A DNA stretch of 64,000 nucleotides from Levilactobacillus lanxiensis (GCF_016861655.1 NZ_BOLN01000005.1:62001-126000), one strand, 5' to 3'; positions 43,575-52,980 are shown, counted from the first letter of the stretch. Made by a program: numbers and translations. The notes: a model not told the origin generated them from the sequence alone.

Positions 43575-43793
43575 GGGCTAAACAACGCTAAGCCGTGAGG
43601 GCGAGAAAAATGGGCTCAGCCGGGGGATTTCTTGTTTGACGTTAAAACGTCAAACAAGAAATGGTGACTTTGAGACTCGCTCTTAGAGGCTCAAAGCAAG
43701 CCCAGAGACCGCCCTTTGGCTCTGGGCGTCCTGCCCCCAGCGTTCCGGCCCACTTTTCTCGCCCGGTAAGGCGACTCAACGGTCGTTTAACCC
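43575..43793 (+). repeat. Palindromic element A4 (core A)
   Basis: Ends GGGCTAA (43575-43581) and TTAACCC (43787-43793). Frame helix 43599-43615 with 43748-43764 (17 bp, one mismatch). The first arm is a perfect 17-bp palindrome ATTTCTTGTTTGACGTT/AACGTCAAACAAGAAAT with a two-base loop, unlike any other copy in sequence. CTTTGAG/CTCAAAG and GCCCAGAG/CTCTGGGC arms follow. Ends 11 nt before the plsX stop codon. Confidence 0.87.
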
Positions 43794-43804
43794 ATTATAG
43801 GCGT

Positions 43805-44839
43805 TTACTTCAGGGACTCCTTGAGGGCACTCATTTGCTCGCCGTGTTCGGCAAAGTAAGTGACTAACTGGTCCGCACTCTTGCTGGCAATCAATTCATG
43901 GATTTGACCAATCGTGTTCTTAACGGTTGGTGCCTTGGTGGAACCATGGGTCTTAACGACCGGCGCCTTCAAGCCCAAGAGCACGGCCCCACCATATTGG
44001 GAGTAGTCCATGGCGCTCTGAACGTTGCGGAAGACTGGCTTCAACATGCTGGCCCCGATTTTACCGCCCAGACCGCCGCTCATGATTTCACCCTTGATCA
44101 GTTTTAACATGGACAGTGCAGTGCCTTCGATGGCCTTCAACGTGGCGTTTCCAGTAAACCCATCGGTCACGACCACATCCGCCGCCCCATTCAGTAATTC
44201 ACGGGATTCAACGTTGCCGACAAAATTAATTTCGTCCATCGCAGACAGTGCTTCGTGGATGGCCCGGTGATTCTTGTCACCCTTGTCCGCTTCCGTCCCG
44301 TTGTTTAACAGGCCGACGCGGGGGTTCTCCACGTGCATGACGGATTGGGCATAGTACTGGCCCATGATGGCGTATTGGACGACGTTAAATGGCTTGGTAT
44401 CGGCGTTGGCCCCCACGTCCAGCATCACAAAGCTCGATTGGTCTGGCTTTTGTAAGACGGGTAAGGTGGTCGTCAAGCCGGGCCGATCGATACCCTTGAT
44501 TCGGCCGACAATCAGCAGCCCGGCAGCCAAGACGGCCCCGGTATTCCCAGCGGAGAAAAAGGCATCCGCCTCCCCCTCACGGACGGCCGTGGCGGCCAGT
44601 ACGATGCTGGAATTTTTCTTCCGCCGTACGGCACGAACGGGTTCGTCCTCCATGGCAATCACTTCTGGCGCTGGCATCAATTTGATGCGGGTGCTGTCCT
44701 GTAATAGCGGTTGGACCTTTTCTTCTTGACCGTACAGTAAAAATTCAATGTCTGGGTACGCGTCACGGGCTAATTCGATGCCCTTAACGATTTCAGCGGG
44801 CGCATAGTCGCCGCCCATTGCATCTACAGCAATTTTCAT
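43805..44839 (-). CDS. plsX: Phosphate acyltransferase PlsX
   Basis: A 344-residue enzyme making acyl-phosphate from acyl-ACP, the first step of phospholipid synthesis in most Gram-positives. It starts MKIAVDAMGGDYAP and contains FFSAGNTGAVLAAG, DVGANADTKP, LLNNGTEADKG and TDGFTGNATLKAIEG, all PlsX signatures. Full length. It follows recG by 16 nt, so recG-plsX are co-transcribed. Confidence 0.97.
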   Translation of the reverse strand: MKIAVDAMGGDYAPAEIVKGIELARDAYPDIEFLLYGQEEKVQPLLQDSTRIKLMPAPEVIAMEDEPVRAVRRKKNSSIVLAATAVREGEADAFFSAGNTGAVLAAGLLIVGRIKGIDRPGLTTTLPVLQKPDQSSFVMLDVGANADTKPFNVVQYAIMGQYYAQSVMHVENPRVGLLNNGTEADKGDKNHRAIHEALSAMDEINFVGNVESRELLNGAADVVVTDGFTGNATLKAIEGTALSMLKLIKGEIMSGGLGGKIGASMLKPVFRNVQSAMDYSQYGGAVLLGLKAPVVKTHGSTKAPTVKNTIGQIHELIASKSADQLVTYFAEHGEQMSALKESLK

Positions 44840-44855
44840 GAGTAATCTCCTTTGG

Positions 44856-46889
44856 CTAATCCATGGTGGTGTTGCGGTGCGCGGTGGTGCTGAGAAACGC
44901 TGCCAGGGCCAGGTTATCGTCCTTGTCCGCCCAATTTGGTGACGCGACGGTTTCCTTAGCGGCCTGTTGTGCCGCGCTTAAAATGTTGAGGTCGGCCACG
45001 GGATCACCCACCTTAAAGTCAGGGACCCCGGACTGCTTTCTTCCCAGAATATCACCTGGGCCCCGCAATTCCAAGTCCTTTTGTGACAGCACAAACCCGT
45101 CATTGGTACTGGTCATGGTCGTCATTCGTTCGACGGCTAATTGATTTTTGGGGTCAGCAATTAAAATACAAGCGGATGCCCGCGTTCCCCGACCAACCCG
45201 GCCCCGCAATTGGTGCAGCTGGGCCAAGCCAAAGTGGTCGGCGTCATAGATCATCATCAGTGTGGCATTGGGCACATCGACCCCGACTTCAATCACGGTC
45301 GTGGCAACCAACACCTGAAATTCATTGGCCTTGAACGCATCCATAATGGCATTCTTCTCGTCATCTTTCATCCGACCATGTAGCAGGCCTACCTTATAGG
45401 TCGGTTCAAATTCTTCTTTAAATCGTTCGTAAATGGCCTCGGCATTTTTCATGTCGACGGCTTCGGATTCCTCAATCAGGGGCGTGACCACGTAGGCTTG
45501 TGAGCCCGTGCTCAATTCCGCCTTGACCTGACGCAACGTGGCGTCGACCTGATTGCTGCGAATCCAGGTGGTCTTGATGGGTTGCCGACCGGCGGGAAGC
45601 TCGTTAATGACCGAGACATCCATTTCACCGTACGCGGTGATCGCGAGGGTTCGAGGAATTGGCGTGGCCGTCATGGCTAGCACATCGGGCTGCTGGCCCT
45701 TTTCCCGTAACGCCTGGCGTTGGTTCACCCCGAAACGGTGTTGCTCATCGATCACGGCTAAGCCCAGGTCATGGTAGTCGACTTCGGGCTGAATCAGCGC
45801 ATGGGTCCCAATCAAGAGATCCACACCGCCCTGCTTGATCTGCGGTAACAGGGTCTTGCGGGCCGCGGCCTTGGTCGCCCCAGTTAAGAGGGCCACGTTG
45901 ACTGGAAAATCAGCAAACAACTTGGCCAGATTATTGGCGTGTTGTTCGGCTAAAATTTCGGTGGGTGCCATCAAGGCCGCCTGGGCCCCCGCGGTAATCG
46001 CGGCGTACATGGCAATGGCGGCGACGACGGTCTTCCCACTCCCGACATCCCCTTGCAGGAGCCGATTCATGTGGACCGGTCGTTTCAAATCAAAACAAAT
46101 TTCGTTGACAACTTTCTTTTGCGCACCGGTCAACTCATACGGCAGTGAATCGATAAACGCCTTGAGCTTGGCCAAATCGTAGTGTAAGGCCTGGCCATGT
46201 AAGGTGTGGTCCTGTTCTCGTACGATTTGTAAACGTAGTTCAAACAGATAAAACTCCTCAAACTTGGCCGTCCGGCGGGCTGCTTGGGCCGCGTTGGCGT
46301 CGGCTGGAAAATGCATGTCGTGAATCATTTGCTTGCGGTGGAGCAAGCGGTACTGGTCGCGTAAGCCCTCGGGAATCAGGTCGACAATCACCGGTTCATA
46401 GGCGTCAAACGCGGATTCGACCAATTTTTGAATCGTGCCCTGCCGGATTTCCTTGTTGGCCGGGTAAATGGACCCCATGCCACTGTCGGCACTGGCCAAA
46501 ATTTTCATCCCCGCCAGGCTCTGCCGTTTGGCATCGAAACGCCCGTAGACCACAATTTCATTGCCGACCTCGAGCTTATCCTTTAACCAGGGTTGATTGA
46601 AAAAGGTCACCGGAATCACGGTGTGTTCATCCAATAACAACCGGAAATTCAACCGATTTTTCTTTCGACCAAACCGTGTCAAGACTGGTGCTCCAGCAAC
46701 CGTTCCCTTCAAGGTCACCTTGGCCTGGTCGGTTAATTCGGCCGGGTCCTTGGCCTGTAGGTCTTCGTAACGGAAGGGAAAGTAGGTCAATAAATCATTA
46801 ATATTTTCAATGTCGAGACTCTTGAGCGCCTGAACCCGCTTGGGGCCAACCCCCGCTAAGGCGGCGACGCTATCGCTTAAACTTGTCAT
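44856..46889 (-). CDS. recG: ATP-dependent DNA helicase RecG
   Basis: A 677-residue branch-migration helicase that regresses stalled forks. N-terminal wedge domain (about 1-150), then superfamily 2 motifs: QGDVGSGKTVVA, DEQHRFGV, TATPIPRTLA, and QLRGRVGRG. ATG at 46889 has GGGAGG 7 nt before; the frame is open 6 codons further upstream. First gene of recG-plsX; a terminator follows fakA just upstream. Confidence 0.97.
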   Translation of the reverse strand: MTSLSDSVAALAGVGPKRVQALKSLDIENINDLLTYFPFRYEDLQAKDPAELTDQAKVTLKGTVAGAPVLTRFGRKKNRLNFRLLLDEHTVIPVTFFNQPWLKDKLEVGNEIVVYGRFDAKRQSLAGMKILASADSGMGSIYPANKEIRQGTIQKLVESAFDAYEPVIVDLIPEGLRDQYRLLHRKQMIHDMHFPADANAAQAARRTAKFEEFYLFELRLQIVREQDHTLHGQALHYDLAKLKAFIDSLPYELTGAQKKVVNEICFDLKRPVHMNRLLQGDVGSGKTVVAAIAMYAAITAGAQAALMAPTEILAEQHANNLAKLFADFPVNVALLTGATKAAARKTLLPQIKQGGVDLLIGTHALIQPEVDYHDLGLAVIDEQHRFGVNQRQALREKGQQPDVLAMTATPIPRTLAITAYGEMDVSVINELPAGRQPIKTTWIRSNQVDATLRQVKAELSTGSQAYVVTPLIEESEAVDMKNAEAIYERFKEEFEPTYKVGLLHGRMKDDEKNAIMDAFKANEFQVLVATTVIEVGVDVPNATLMMIYDADHFGLAQLHQLRGRVGRGTRASACILIADPKNQLAVERMTTMTSTNDGFVLSQKDLELRGPGDILGRKQSGVPDFKVGDPVADLNILSAAQQAAKETVASPNWADKDDNLALAAFLSTTAHRNTTMD

Positions 46890-46918
46890 GTGCTTCCCTC
46901 CCGTCACTGGTGATAGCG

Positions 46919-46952
46919 AAAAAAAGACTGGACCATTAGCCCAATCTTTTTT
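46919..46952 (-). terminator. Terminator of the gls24-fakA operon
   Basis: Nine-bp stem (46923-46931 with 46941-46949, one wobble) and seven U on minus. Confidence 0.8.
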
Positions 46953-46962
46953 CGTTTACCGG

Positions 46963-48654
46963 TTATTCAACCGAAATCAAGAATGGGTAAACCGGTTGGT
47001 CCCCTTCATGAACTTCTGTTTCTAAATCATCATCCAACGCTTCGACCTGTTGTTGCAATTGTTCCGCAACCTCGGCCGTCGTGTCAGAACCGTAAATAAT
47101 CGTAATGATTTCACTCTCATCATCGAGCATGGCCTTCACCGTGTCCACGGCGGTCTTTAACAGATCGGCGTCGGTCACTTTGATGGTCCCGTCAACGATG
47201 CCCATGAAGTTCCCTTCCTTGATGTCAAACCCATCGAGTTGGGTATCGCGAATCGCGTGGGTCACTTGACCACTCTTCACGGCGCTCAGATTATCTTCCA
47301 TGGCTTCTTGGTTTTCTGCCAATTCAGCATCTGGATTGTAACCGAGCATGGCCGTCATCCCTTGCGAAACCGTCTTGGAATGGACGATAACGGCTGGAAC
47401 GTCAGCGACCTTAGCGGCTTGTTCAGCGGCTAAGAAAATGTTTTTGTTGTTAGGCAACACAATGGCCCGTTTGGCTTGGCTTTGGTTGATGGCATCCACA
47501 ATATCCTGCGTACTTGGATTCATGGTTTGCCCACCGTTGACCACGTGGGTCACGCCTAAGCTCTTGAACAACGTCCCGAGACCTTCACCGGCGGCAATCG
47601 CAATGATGGCCGTATCGGCAGGGGCTTCGTCGGTTGCTGTGGCCACCGGAGCGGCTCCAGTTTCTTCATCGTGTTCCATGATGGTCTCCTGTTGCATCCG
47701 CATGTTATCAACCTTGACCTTGGCTAAATCACCAAATTCTTGGCCCCAGGCGATAACCTTACCAGGGTGTTCCGTGTGGACGTGAACCTTGACGATTTCT
47801 TCATCGTTCACGACCAACAGGGAATCCCCTAAATCAGCGAGATACTTGTAGAAGGTATCGTAATCAAAGTCGTGGTCAACTTGTTTCCCACGACCGATAC
47901 GAACCATGATTTCGGTACAGTAACCGTACTTGATGCTGTTAGGATCTAATTTTCCCTGAACACTCTGATGGTGCGCAGCGTCGATCATTTCGTCCATTTC
48001 AGCATCGTCTGGCTTGTAGTCGCCCTCTTCAGAGACGCGGCCGTTCAGGGAGTCGTTGAAGGCTTCCAGCACAAAGGTCAACCCTTGGCCACCGGAATCC
48101 ACAACGCCCACCTGCTTCAAGACAGGCAGTAAGTCTGGCGTGGTTGCCAAAGCAGCCTTGGCCGCTTCAAAAACGGCGTCCATGACAGCTAAGACGTCAT
48201 CGGACTCCTTAGCCGTGTTTAAGCCCGCCTGAGCGCCTTCACGAACAACAGTCAGGATAGTTCCCTCTGTTGGCTTCATAACGGCCTTATAGGCGGTCTC
48301 TGCGCCGGCTGCGAAGCCATCGGCCAAATCTTGGGCCGTCAGCGTTTGCTTGTCAGCTAACTTTTTGGAAAAACCACGGAAAATTTGGGACAGGATCACA
48401 CCGGAATTTCCCCGGGCGCCCATCAGTAAGCCCTTGGCCAAAGCCACGGCCAGGACACCGACCGCCGTGCTATCAGCATCGCGTTCGTACTTGGCCCCAC
48501 TTTGTAAGGACAGGCTCATGTTGGTCCCAGTATCCCCATCAGGAACTGGGAAGACGTTCAATGAATTAATAAAATCAGCGTTTTGGTTTAGCTTTTGCGA
48601 GGCGGCTTGGACCATCTTACCAAACTCAAGATTAGTAATTTCTGTTACTTTCAA
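46963..48654 (-). CDS. fakA: DAK2-domain fatty acid kinase-type protein (FakA/YloV)
   Basis: A 563-residue protein with an N-terminal DAK2 ATP-binding domain (about 10-200, NVFPVPDGDTGTNMSLSL and GARGNSGVILSQIFRG) and a C-terminal DegV-like region. In staphylococci this protein (FakA) phosphorylates fatty acids carried by FakB before PlsX/PlsY use; the neighbouring plsX fits. Standard length. It follows gls24 after 32 nt. Confidence 0.93.
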   Translation of the reverse strand: MKVTEITNLEFGKMVQAASQKLNQNADFINSLNVFPVPDGDTGTNMSLSLQSGAKYERDADSTAVGVLAVALAKGLLMGARGNSGVILSQIFRGFSKKLADKQTLTAQDLADGFAAGAETAYKAVMKPTEGTILTVVREGAQAGLNTAKESDDVLAVMDAVFEAAKAALATTPDLLPVLKQVGVVDSGGQGLTFVLEAFNDSLNGRVSEEGDYKPDDAEMDEMIDAAHHQSVQGKLDPNSIKYGYCTEIMVRIGRGKQVDHDFDYDTFYKYLADLGDSLLVVNDEEIVKVHVHTEHPGKVIAWGQEFGDLAKVKVDNMRMQQETIMEHDEETGAAPVATATDEAPADTAIIAIAAGEGLGTLFKSLGVTHVVNGGQTMNPSTQDIVDAINQSQAKRAIVLPNNKNIFLAAEQAAKVADVPAVIVHSKTVSQGMTAMLGYNPDAELAENQEAMEDNLSAVKSGQVTHAIRDTQLDGFDIKEGNFMGIVDGTIKVTDADLLKTAVDTVKAMLDDESEIITIIYGSDTTAEVAEQLQQQVEALDDDLETEVHEGDQPVYPFLISVE

Positions 48655-48686
48655 CTAAGTTTCCTCCTTGATTTCAGTACGACTGG

Positions 48687-49049
48687 CTAATCAGCCAATA
48701 CCCGCACCCCTTGTACGATGACGTTCACTGAGTTTGCGGTAACCCCCAGCATTGTTTCTAGGTTATATTTAACTTTAGACTGGACGCTGCGTGACACTTC
48801 GGAAATCTTGGTTCCGTAGCTGGCAATCACGTACACGTCAATGGCAACCCCGTTCTCTTCTTGGCGAACGACGACCCCGCGGGCATAATTCTCCCGCCGT
48901 AAAATATCGTTAACGTTGTCACGGATCTGATTCTTACTTGCCATGCCCACGACACCATAGTTATCAGTCGCGGCTCCCCCAACAACGGTCGCAATCACTT
49001 CATTGGTAATATCAATTGTTCCGTACTGAGTTTTAATCTTTACGGCCAT
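48687..49049 (-). CDS. Asp23/Gls24 family protein (YloU)
   Basis: A 120-residue protein of the Asp23/Gls24 family, cell-envelope-stress related and often upstream of fakA. Conserved GVVGMASKNQ, VVRQEENGVAIDVYVIASYGTKISEVSRSVQ and VNVIVQGVRV segments. Peripheral membrane association is known for some members. ATG has GGAGG 8-10 nt upstream. First gene of the two-gene unit with fakA; it diverges from rpmB. Confidence 0.93.
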   Translation of the reverse strand: MAVKIKTQYGTIDITNEVIATVVGGAATDNYGVVGMASKNQIRDNVNDILRRENYARGVVVRQEENGVAIDVYVIASYGTKISEVSRSVQSKVKYNLETMLGVTANSVNVIVQGVRVLAD

Positions 49050-49190
49050 GGAAATAGCCTCCTTGTCTGGATATAGAATCTTTAACAGAAATTAATCTTA
49101 CCACAACCCAAGCAAAAATAGAAATAGGAACTCTGAAATGCTTGTTCTTACGGTAAATAAGTGTCAAGTAAATTTCCTTGAAAGAAAACA

Positions 49191-49219
49191 TTGCTTTCCA
49201 CAAAATTGTATGGTAAATT
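49191..49219 (+). promoter_or_regulatory. Promoter for rpmB
   Basis: -35 TTGCTT (49191-49196), 17-nt spacer, -10 TAAATT (49214-49219). Confidence 0.6.
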
Positions 49220-49282
49220 ATTCAGGTGAGTAAAAAGCACTGCTTTTTAAAAGTAATGAATCCATAAAGGAGGGTTTACGCC

Positions 49283-49468
49283 ATGGCAAAGGATTTTCTC
49301 AACGGCAAGCGGACGCGCTTCGGTAACAAGCGTTCTCACGCTTTGAATTCAAGTCGTCGCGCTTGGAAGCCGAACTTACAAAAGGTTCGCATCTTAGTGG
49401 ACGGTAAGCCGAAAAAAGTCTGGATTTCAGCTCGGACTTTGAAGTCAGGTAAGGTTACGCGTGTCTAG
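49283..49468 (+). CDS. rpmB: 50S ribosomal protein L28
   Basis: A 61-residue L28 of the cysteine-free type. [37 protein letters not shown] is diagnostic. AAAGGAGGG precedes. One of only two plus-strand genes in the right half; monocistronic with its own promoter and terminator. Confidence 0.97.
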   Translation: MAKDFLNGKRTRFGNKRSHALNSSRRAWKPNLQKVRILVDGKPKKVWISARTLKSGKVTRV

Positions 49469-49490
49469 TTTCTAGATATGATTAATCTTG

Positions 49491-49527
49491 AAAGCACTAA
49501 TCAGCATTTGCTGGTTGGTGCTTTTTT
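49491..49527 (+). terminator. Terminator of rpmB
   Basis: Sixteen-bp stem with wobbles (49491-49506 with 49509-49524) and a six-T run. Confidence 0.9.
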
Positions 49528-49708
49528 ATTCACTTTTTTCGTATCGAGTCCCTTACTGATTGGATTCATTAACAGTTACTTCTATATGGTAGTTTACCAT
49601 TGTTCATCTGGACGAAACAGTGATTGCCCTTGCTGGCCCCCAACGACGCTTCTTGCTAAGATAGACCTATCAGTCCTACCCTAAAATTAAATTCGGAGGT
49701 TCTCCCCC

Positions 49709-50140
49709 ATGCTTACCCATACCTTGGCCACACCGGCCGATTATCCTCGACTCACGGCCATTTGGACGCGTTCGGTGACGGCGACCCACCATTTCTTAAG
49801 CCTAGCTGACCGTGAAGCCATTCAGCGTGACTTGCCCCGATATTTTGCGCAGGTCACACTGTGGCGATGGCAACTGGACGGACACCTGATTGGTTTCACT
49901 GGCATGGCTGGCAGCGACCTGGCCATGCTCTTCTTGGACCCAACCTACTTCCGCCACGGCTACGGTCAACAGATCATCCGTATCCTGATGAAAACAGCGA
50001 ATCTCCAGACGGTCACGGTGAACGCGCAAAATCCGGGCGCCTTGGCCTTTTACCAGCGTCAGGGATTTAAGATTATTTCTCAAAATCCCCTCGACGCGGA
50101 CGGGCGCCCTTACCCGATCATCAATTTGTCTCTGACTTAA
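49709..50140 (+). CDS. GNAT family N-acetyltransferase
   Basis: A 143-residue GCN5-related acetyltransferase, close in pattern to YjaB. Acetyl-CoA binding motif A is LDPTYFRHGYGQQIIRILM, followed by NAQNPGALAFYQRQGFKIISQ (motif B). The substrate is unknown. CGGAGG lies upstream of ATG at 49709. Alone on the plus strand within a minus-strand block; terminator after it. Confidence 0.88.
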   Translation: MLTHTLATPADYPRLTAIWTRSVTATHHFLSLADREAIQRDLPRYFAQVTLWRWQLDGHLIGFTGMAGSDLAMLFLDPTYFRHGYGQQIIRILMKTANLQTVTVNAQNPGALAFYQRQGFKIISQNPLDADGRPYPIINLSLT

Positions 50141-50154
50141 AATTTTTCCCAAAT

Positions 50155-50205
50155 AAATAAGACACACAAAATTCTTTTTACGGAATTTTGTGTGTCTTAT
50201 TTTTA
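50155..50205. terminator. Bidirectional terminator between the GNAT gene and thiN
   Basis: Perfect 20-bp stem (50155-50174 with 50183-50202), with T-rich tails on both strands; it serves both convergent genes. Confidence 0.92.
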
Positions 50206-50246
50206 ATTTCAGTAAAAACTTAGTACTTATCTCAGACCAGTAACCC

Positions 50247-50921
50247 TTACTCGTGCCGAGCCTCGTAGGTGTCACAGCTTTGGATGACGCAGAGCACGCC
50301 CGTGTCGAACTGAAATTCCCCGGTATCGCCAACAAACTCGTTGCTGGCAAAGGAAATCGGGTACGGAATCGGTTCGTCATGGAGCTGGTACTTCTCATCG
50401 ATCAAGCTGAGATGGTCGATGGGCGTCAACGGCACAAAGGCCAGGTAATTCTTGTCGGGTTCCTTCTTCAACGTATAATGACCCGGTAAATAGTACGTAA
50501 TCGTATTCTGTTTATCAATCAACCGAATTCGACTCGCATACAACTTGTACTGGGGTTCCAACACGATAAAGAGGTTCGCCAAAAAGTGATCCAGCCGACC
50601 GCCCGTCGCACCATAAATGTCGACGTTGTCAGCCCCGTAGTCACCAAAGGCCACGGAGACCGCCATCTGCGTATCGGTAAAATCTTTTTCGGGCTGCGAC
50701 TGTCGAATGTCTTTGACATTGCGCCGCACCCGTTGTAATTCCGGTGCCGCCAGGGAATCAAAATCCCCAATGGCCGCCACCGGTTGCACATTGTGATCGA
50801 TTAACCGTAAAGTCCCCCGATCAACGCCAATCCAGGGGCCAACGATTTTCTCAGTGAGGTCTGCCGGCCAGTTGGCCTTGGGACCCCCCACTAACAGATT
50901 ATACGTTCCGCCCCGGGGCAT
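50247..50921 (-). CDS. thiN: Thiamine diphosphokinase
   Basis: A 224-residue enzyme converting thiamine to thiamine diphosphate. Recognisable are GIDRG-like GVDRGTLRLIDH, GDFDSL and GATGGRLDHFLANL. I place the start at ATG 50921, overlapping the rpe stop by one base; the longer open frame upstream is only the overlap with rpe. Last gene of the prkC-type cluster rsgA-rpe-thiN, as in Bacillus (yloQ-rpe-yloS). Confidence 0.93.
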   Translation of the reverse strand: MPRGGTYNLLVGGPKANWPADLTEKIVGPWIGVDRGTLRLIDHNVQPVAAIGDFDSLAAPELQRVRRNVKDIRQSQPEKDFTDTQMAVSVAFGDYGADNVDIYGATGGRLDHFLANLFIVLEPQYKLYASRIRLIDKQNTITYYLPGHYTLKKEPDKNYLAFVPLTPIDHLSLIDEKYQLHDEPIPYPISFASNEFVGDTGEFQFDTGVLCVIQSCDTYEARHE

Positions 50922-51574
50922 TATTTTGTTGCGTCCTTCAGGGCTTGAATCCGGGCAGCTGGGTCTTCGGCGTTGAAGACGTATGAACCAGCAACCGCAA
51001 CCGTAGCACCGGCCTTGGCACAATCAACAACGGTTTGATCGTTGACCCCACCATCGACTTCGATATCAAAGTCGTAACCCTTGGCCTTCTTGATGGCATC
51101 CAATTCGGCAATCTTGGCAACCGTGCTGTGTAAGAACTTCTGACCACCAAAGCCAGGGTTGACCGTCATAACCAATACTTGGCCGACCATGTCCAGAACG
51201 GGTTCGATCATGGAAACGGGCGTCCCAGGGTTGATAACAACTTCTGGCGTTGCACCGGCGTTTTGAATCATTTGTAAGGCCCGGTGAATGTGTGGCGTTG
51301 CTTCAACGTGGACACCAATGATGTCGGCGCCAGCCTTGGCAAAGTCTTCAACGTAACGTTCTGGATTTTGGACCATCATGTGAACGTCTAAGACCATCTT
51401 AGTGATTGGCCGAATTGCCTTGACCCAACCGGGACCGTAAGACAGGGCTGGGACGAAGTTACCGTCCATGATATCGATGTGTAAGACTTCAGCACCGGCT
51501 TGGTCGACCTTTTCGATGTCTGGTTGGAGGTTCACGTAATCTGCACTTAAAATTGAAGGCGCTACTTTAATCAT
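50921..51574 (-). CDS. rpe: Ribulose-phosphate 3-epimerase
   Basis: A 217-residue TIM-barrel epimerase linking ribulose 5-phosphate and xylulose 5-phosphate. MIKVAPSILSADYVNL, HIDIMDGNFVPALSYG, DVHMMVQNPERYV and VMTVNPGFGGQKF contain the metal-binding His/Asp residues. Intact. It follows rsgA by 12 nt. Confidence 0.97.
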   Translation of the reverse strand: MIKVAPSILSADYVNLQPDIEKVDQAGAEVLHIDIMDGNFVPALSYGPGWVKAIRPITKMVLDVHMMVQNPERYVEDFAKAGADIIGVHVEATPHIHRALQMIQNAGATPEVVINPGTPVSMIEPVLDMVGQVLVMTVNPGFGGQKFLHSTVAKIAELDAIKKAKGYDFDIEVDGGVNDQTVVDCAKAGATVAVAGSYVFNAEDPAARIQALKDATK

Positions 51575-51586
51575 AAAATCTCTTCC

Positions 51587-52483
51587 TCATTTCTTCTTGT
51601 TATAAATTGGTTTTTGATTCTTTAACAACGTAAGTAATTGTAAATAATTATCGTACCGACTCTGCAGGAAGTCCCCGTTCGTCAACCCGTCCTTAACGGC
51701 ACAGCCTGGTTCATTCACGTGGACACACCCACGGAACCGACAGTCACTAGCCACGTTCAAAAATTCTGGGAAGTAGTGACACAGGTCACGGTAATCGATC
51801 GTCAACGTTTCATACGAGGAGAACCCTGGCGTATCAGCCACTAGGCCACCCGCAATCGGCATCAGACTCACCTTCCGCGTGGTATGTTTCCCCCGGTTTA
51901 ACGCGGTCGAGATTTCTCCCGTCGCTAACGCCAGGTCCGGCGAAATGTGATTCAACAGCGTGGATTTCCCCGCCCCGGTCTGACCCATGATGACGGTCTC
52001 TTGGCCCTTTAACGTGGCCTTGAGTTGGTCAAGACCCTCTGTGGCAAACGGTTCCCGGGTCAGACAAACTGTGTACCCAATCTTCCGGTAACCGGCCGCC
52101 AAGGTTTCAAACTCCTGGTAGCGGGCATCGTCGATCAAGTCGGTCTTCGTGAAATAAATCACGGGAGTAATGTCACTGACCTCTAACGCAATCAGTTGAC
52201 GATCCAGTAGGCCGGTCGAAAACTCAGGTGACGCCACGGCCGTAACCACGACGCCCTGATCAACGTTAGCCACGGGTGGCCGCGTTAATTCGTTATCCCG
52301 CGGTAAAATCTCCAGCACATAGCCTTCCTTAGGTGACGTACTTTCAAAGGTTACCCGGTCGCCCACGAGCGGCGTGATCTTGCGTTTCCGAAAGTTTCCC
52401 CGTGCGCGCGTCCGGTAAGTTTGGCCCTCACTGTAGATATCATAAAAGCCACTGAGTGATTGACGAATCTGTCCTTCTGACAT
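51587..52483 (-). CDS. rsgA: Ribosome small-subunit GTPase RsgA
   Basis: A 298-residue circularly permuted GTPase that checks late 30S assembly. N-terminal OB fold (about 1-70), then G4 FTKTDL before G1 GQTGAGKSTLLNHI and G3 DTPGFSS, the permuted order. Zinc-binding C-terminus C-x4-C-VHVNEPGCAVK. Standard length. ATG at 52483 follows AGGAGG. Upstream lies a 700-nt gap with two palindromic elements before prkC. Confidence 0.97.
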   Translation of the reverse strand: MSEGQIRQSLSGFYDIYSEGQTYRTRARGNFRKRKITPLVGDRVTFESTSPKEGYVLEILPRDNELTRPPVANVDQGVVVTAVASPEFSTGLLDRQLIALEVSDITPVIYFTKTDLIDDARYQEFETLAAGYRKIGYTVCLTREPFATEGLDQLKATLKGQETVIMGQTGAGKSTLLNHISPDLALATGEISTALNRGKHTTRKVSLMPIAGGLVADTPGFSSYETLTIDYRDLCHYFPEFLNVASDCRFRGCVHVNEPGCAVKDGLTNGDFLQSRYDNYLQLLTLLKNQKPIYNKKK

Positions 52484-52599
52484 GCAGCACCTCCTTTAAA
52501 CTCTTTCCTTTCAGTTTACACTAATTTGCAGTTCGGCACTAGTTTTCCTGCAGATTGTGTTAGTTCAATTGTCAGCAAGGCTAAAAATATGTGGTGAAT
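52484..52599. other. Gap upstream of rsgA
   Basis: No gene. A TAAAAATATGTGG-type AT-rich stretch leads into B3; no convincing promoter found on the minus strand. Confidence 0.3.
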
Positions 52600-52790
52600 G
52601 ACGACCGTTCCCGCCGGTAGGCTCAAGCGGTCCTGCTGTGGGGAACGGTGCCAGCCTGAGGAGCAGTCTGCCACCTCGCCTTTGAGCCCCCAAAACGGTC
52701 TCAAAGGTCGTCCCGTGCTCTAGACTGAGAAGCCCACTCAGTCAAGACCACCGACACAGCTGTTCACCTTGACCCGCCTCTGGTCACTGA
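52600..52790 (+). repeat. Palindromic element B3 (core B)
   Basis: ACCGTTCCC/GGGAACGGT (52604-52612 with 52641-52649), GCTGTG/CACAGC (52635-52640 with 52755-52760), outer TCAAG/CTTGA (52623-52627 with 52768-52772), CCTTTGAG/CTCAAAGG arm (52679-52686 with 52700-52707) and GACTGAG/CTCAGTC arm (52723-52729 with 52737-52743). The last arm is shorter than in B2 or B4. Confidence 0.8.
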
Positions 52791-52895
52791 CATGGACCCC
52801 GTATTCTCACTAGTTTGGTGCTGGCAGTGGACTATCGACTATTGACTGACCCATCGTCATACTCGTGTCTAACGACAATTACATTTTTACGTTGC

Positions 52896-52940
52896 ATCAA
52901 AAAACTCGGTCCCACCAACTAAGGTAAGCACCGAGTTCTA
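52896..52940 (-). terminator. Terminator downstream of prkC
   Basis: Stem AACTCGGT/ACCGAGTT (52903-52910 with 52930-52937) followed by six U on minus. It lies beyond A5, so a prkC transcript would include A5. Confidence 0.7.
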
Positions 52941-52980
52941 ATTACTAATTAAAGTTAACCCCTACAGACAGTCCCAAGCA

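Noticed and set aside
49478-49684. Open frame of 68 codons after rpmB
   Set aside because: It runs through the rpmB terminator and lacks a ribosome site; the hydrophobic peptide comes from the T-rich tail.
50922-51023. N-terminal extension of thiamine diphosphokinase
   Set aside because: It is read from the end of rpe in another frame; the ATG overlapping the rpe stop fits the family start.
52490-52704. 62-codon open frame upstream of rsgA
   Set aside because: It is translated from repeat B3 and has no ribosome site; similar spurious frames appear in other repeat copies.
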